Shown: positions 5,958 through 7,177 of the stretch, one piece after another
Layout of the letters: the number at the start of each line of letters is the position of its first letter
How positions within the stretch are numbered: the first letter of the stretch is position 1
From: Bacillota bacterium
GTDB lineage: Bacteria > Bacillota > Clostridia > Acetivibrionales > DSM-1351
DNA: 7,177 bases
Direction of reading: 5' to 3'
Assembly: GCA_023431385.1 (NCBI GenBank)
Contig: JAEYWA010000100.1
Coordinates: forward strand, 1 to 7,177
Position numbers and translations under genes: made by a program
Notes under the pieces: generated by a model
The model's input: only the letters and a program-made list of their open reading frames with translations
The model's database searches: none
Told to the model about the DNA's origin: nothing

Positions 5958-7177
5958 ATGCGTATAACAAACAATATGATGATTTCAAACTTAATGAGGA
6001 ATCTCGGCAAGAATACCGAGAGATTAAGCAAGTATCAAAATCAGCTGGACAGCGGTAAGAAAATATCCGTTCCGTCAGATGACCCTGTAGTTGCAGCCAG
6101 AGCTCTGAAGCTCAGAACAGATGTAGCCAAGGTTGAGCAATACCAGAAGAATATCGGCGATGCTAAATCCTGGCTGGATGCAACAGATGTTGCCTTAGGT
6201 AAAATCGGAGACGTTATGCAGAAGGCCAGAGAACTTATGGTTCAAGCTTCTAATGGAACAAACACACCTGAGGAAACTCAAAAAATCGGGCTGGAACTTA
6301 AACAATTAAGAACTCAGGTGATTCATCTTTCAAATTCATCATACGCCGGAAGGTATTTATTTTCAGGCTTTAAGACTGATCAAAAGCTTATGAACGACGA
6401 TGAAAATGACCCGAGCTTCGGCAATTTCATGGTTAACGTCAATACAGTCGGAGAGAGAATAAAATACGAAATAGGAGTCGGGGACAGTATTAATATAAAT
6501 ATTGCCGGCGGTGATTTATTCAATTACGGCGGTGATACATATAATCCCGGAAGTGGAGTATGGACTTTTAAAATTGACGATATAAAATACCCATTAACCA
6601 TTACTGCTAACGACTTAAACCTCACGGTAAATGGAACACCCATCTCTGCAAATATTGGTGCGGGTCCCTATAATAATGTGTCAGAGCTGACTGCAGCAAT
6701 AGAGGGGTCGGTTAACGGACTTTTGACTGCTCCAAATGGAATTGAAGTATCAATAGAGAATAATAGAATTGAATTTAAAACTACGACTAAGAGTGCCACA
6801 TCTTCTATTACCTTAAATGGTTCTCTTGGTGGTTTTCTGACAGGCCTCAACGCAACGCCGACGGTTCAGAATACCGGAGCTGTGGGTGATACACCTGCAA
6901 TGGTTAAGATGTTTAATGAGATCGTTGCATGTATGGATGCAGGAGATTACGAGGGAATCAGTGACAGACTGAGTACTATGGATGTTCAGATTGGTAATGT
7001 ATTGAGGTGCAGGGCAGATATCGGTGCGAGACAGAACAGAGTTGATTTGACAGACGACAGAATGAGTAATGATTTGGTCAACTTTACAGACTTAATGAGT
7101 AAAAACGAGGATGTAGACGTTGCTGAGACCATTATGAACCTGAAAAATGAGGAAAACGTCTATCAGGCTTCTCTTGC
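5958..7177 (+). CDS. flgL: FlgL, hook-filament junction protein, 3' end beyond the window
   Basis: FlgL (HAP3) forms the second junction ring, between FlgK and flagellin. The 406 visible residues start 'MRITNNMMISNLMRNL' and contain 'SGKKISVPSDDPVVAARAL' (32-50), the flagellin-like N-terminal signature. Then come 'ELMVQASNGTNT' (92-103) and 'AGRYLFSGFKT' (130-140). The C-terminal helices include 'VLRCRADIGARQNRVDL' (348-364) and 'EDVDVAETIMNLKNEENVYQ' (384-403). The family normally ends about 15-20 residues after 'VYQASL', so only the tail is missing. The full protein would be about 420-425 aa against roughly 300-320 in B. subtilis and Salmonella; the extra length lies in the middle, about residues 170-300, and includes a flagellin-IN-like motif (about 222-286). 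The ATG has GGAGG 7 nt upstream (5946-5950), the strongest such site in the window. Confidence 0.95.
   Translation, partial: MRITNNMMISNLMRNLGKNTERLSKYQNQLDSGKKISVPSDDPVVAARALKLRTDVAKVEQYQKNIGDAKSWLDATDVALGKIGDVMQKARELMVQASNGTNTPEETQKIGLELKQLRTQVIHLSNSSYAGRYLFSGFKTDQKLMNDDENDPSFGNFMVNVNTVGERIKYEIGVGDSININIAGGDLFNYGGDTYNPGSGVWTFKIDDIKYPLTITANDLNLTVNGTPISANIGAGPYNNVSELTAAIEGSVNGLLTAPNGIEVSIENNRIEFKTTTKSATSSITLNGSLGGFLTGLNATPTVQNTGAVGDTPAMVKMFNEIVACMDAGDYEGISDRLSTMDVQIGNVLRCRADIGARQNRVDLTDDRMSNDLVNFTDLMSKNEDVDVAETIMNLKNEENVYQASL

Noticed and set aside
1..7177. CRISPR array, tRNA/rRNA genes, riboswitch or intact insertion sequence
   Set aside because: No regularly spaced repeats, no tRNA-like cloverleaf or rRNA segment, no recognisable riboswitch core and no intact transposase were seen on either strand.

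Overview
The window is a late flagellar gene cluster from a low-GC Gram-positive bacterium, most likely an anaerobic clostridium (a Ruminiclostridium-like cellulolytic clostridium would fit, but this is inferred only from protein style, AT-rich codon use and gene order). The order yvyF-like > flgM > flgN > flgK > flgK > flgL is all on the + strand. It matches the Bacillus subtilis order yvyF-flgM-flgN-flgK-flgL, with one extra flgK.

Layout: 1-329 is the 3' end of a YvyF-type zinc-ribbon flagellar protein, closed by a strong hairpin terminator (386-417). A 588-nt gap follows. It is AT-rich and holds a possible decayed remnant of a serine-recombinase (IS607-like) gene around 569-727, then a near-perfect sigma-28 (SigD/FliA) promoter at 845-871. 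From there run flgM (anti-sigma-28), flgN (export chaperone for the hook-filament junction proteins), flgK1 (718 aa, unusually long), flgK2 (552 aa, ordinary) and flgL (cut off by the window end about 15-20 codons before its expected stop).

How it works together: sigma-28 transcribes flgM, whose product inhibits sigma-28 until FlgM is exported through the finished hook. FlgN escorts FlgK and FlgL to the export gate. FlgK and FlgL then form the two thin rings joining hook and filament. No terminator is seen between flgM and flgL, so the five genes probably form one sigma-28 unit, perhaps with weak internal promoters in the 128-150 nt gaps before flgK2 and flgL.

The most interesting content is in flgK1. 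About 210 residues inserted after the 'GGxLKGLLExR' segment read as a von Willebrand factor A (VWA)-like domain with a degenerate metal site, in a protein whose two ends are otherwise standard FlgK. The neighbouring flgK2 lacks the insert. The cell may therefore build a hook-filament junction from two kinds of FlgK, one carrying an exposed adhesion-type domain. FlgL also carries an extra domain, with a flagellin-IN-like motif.
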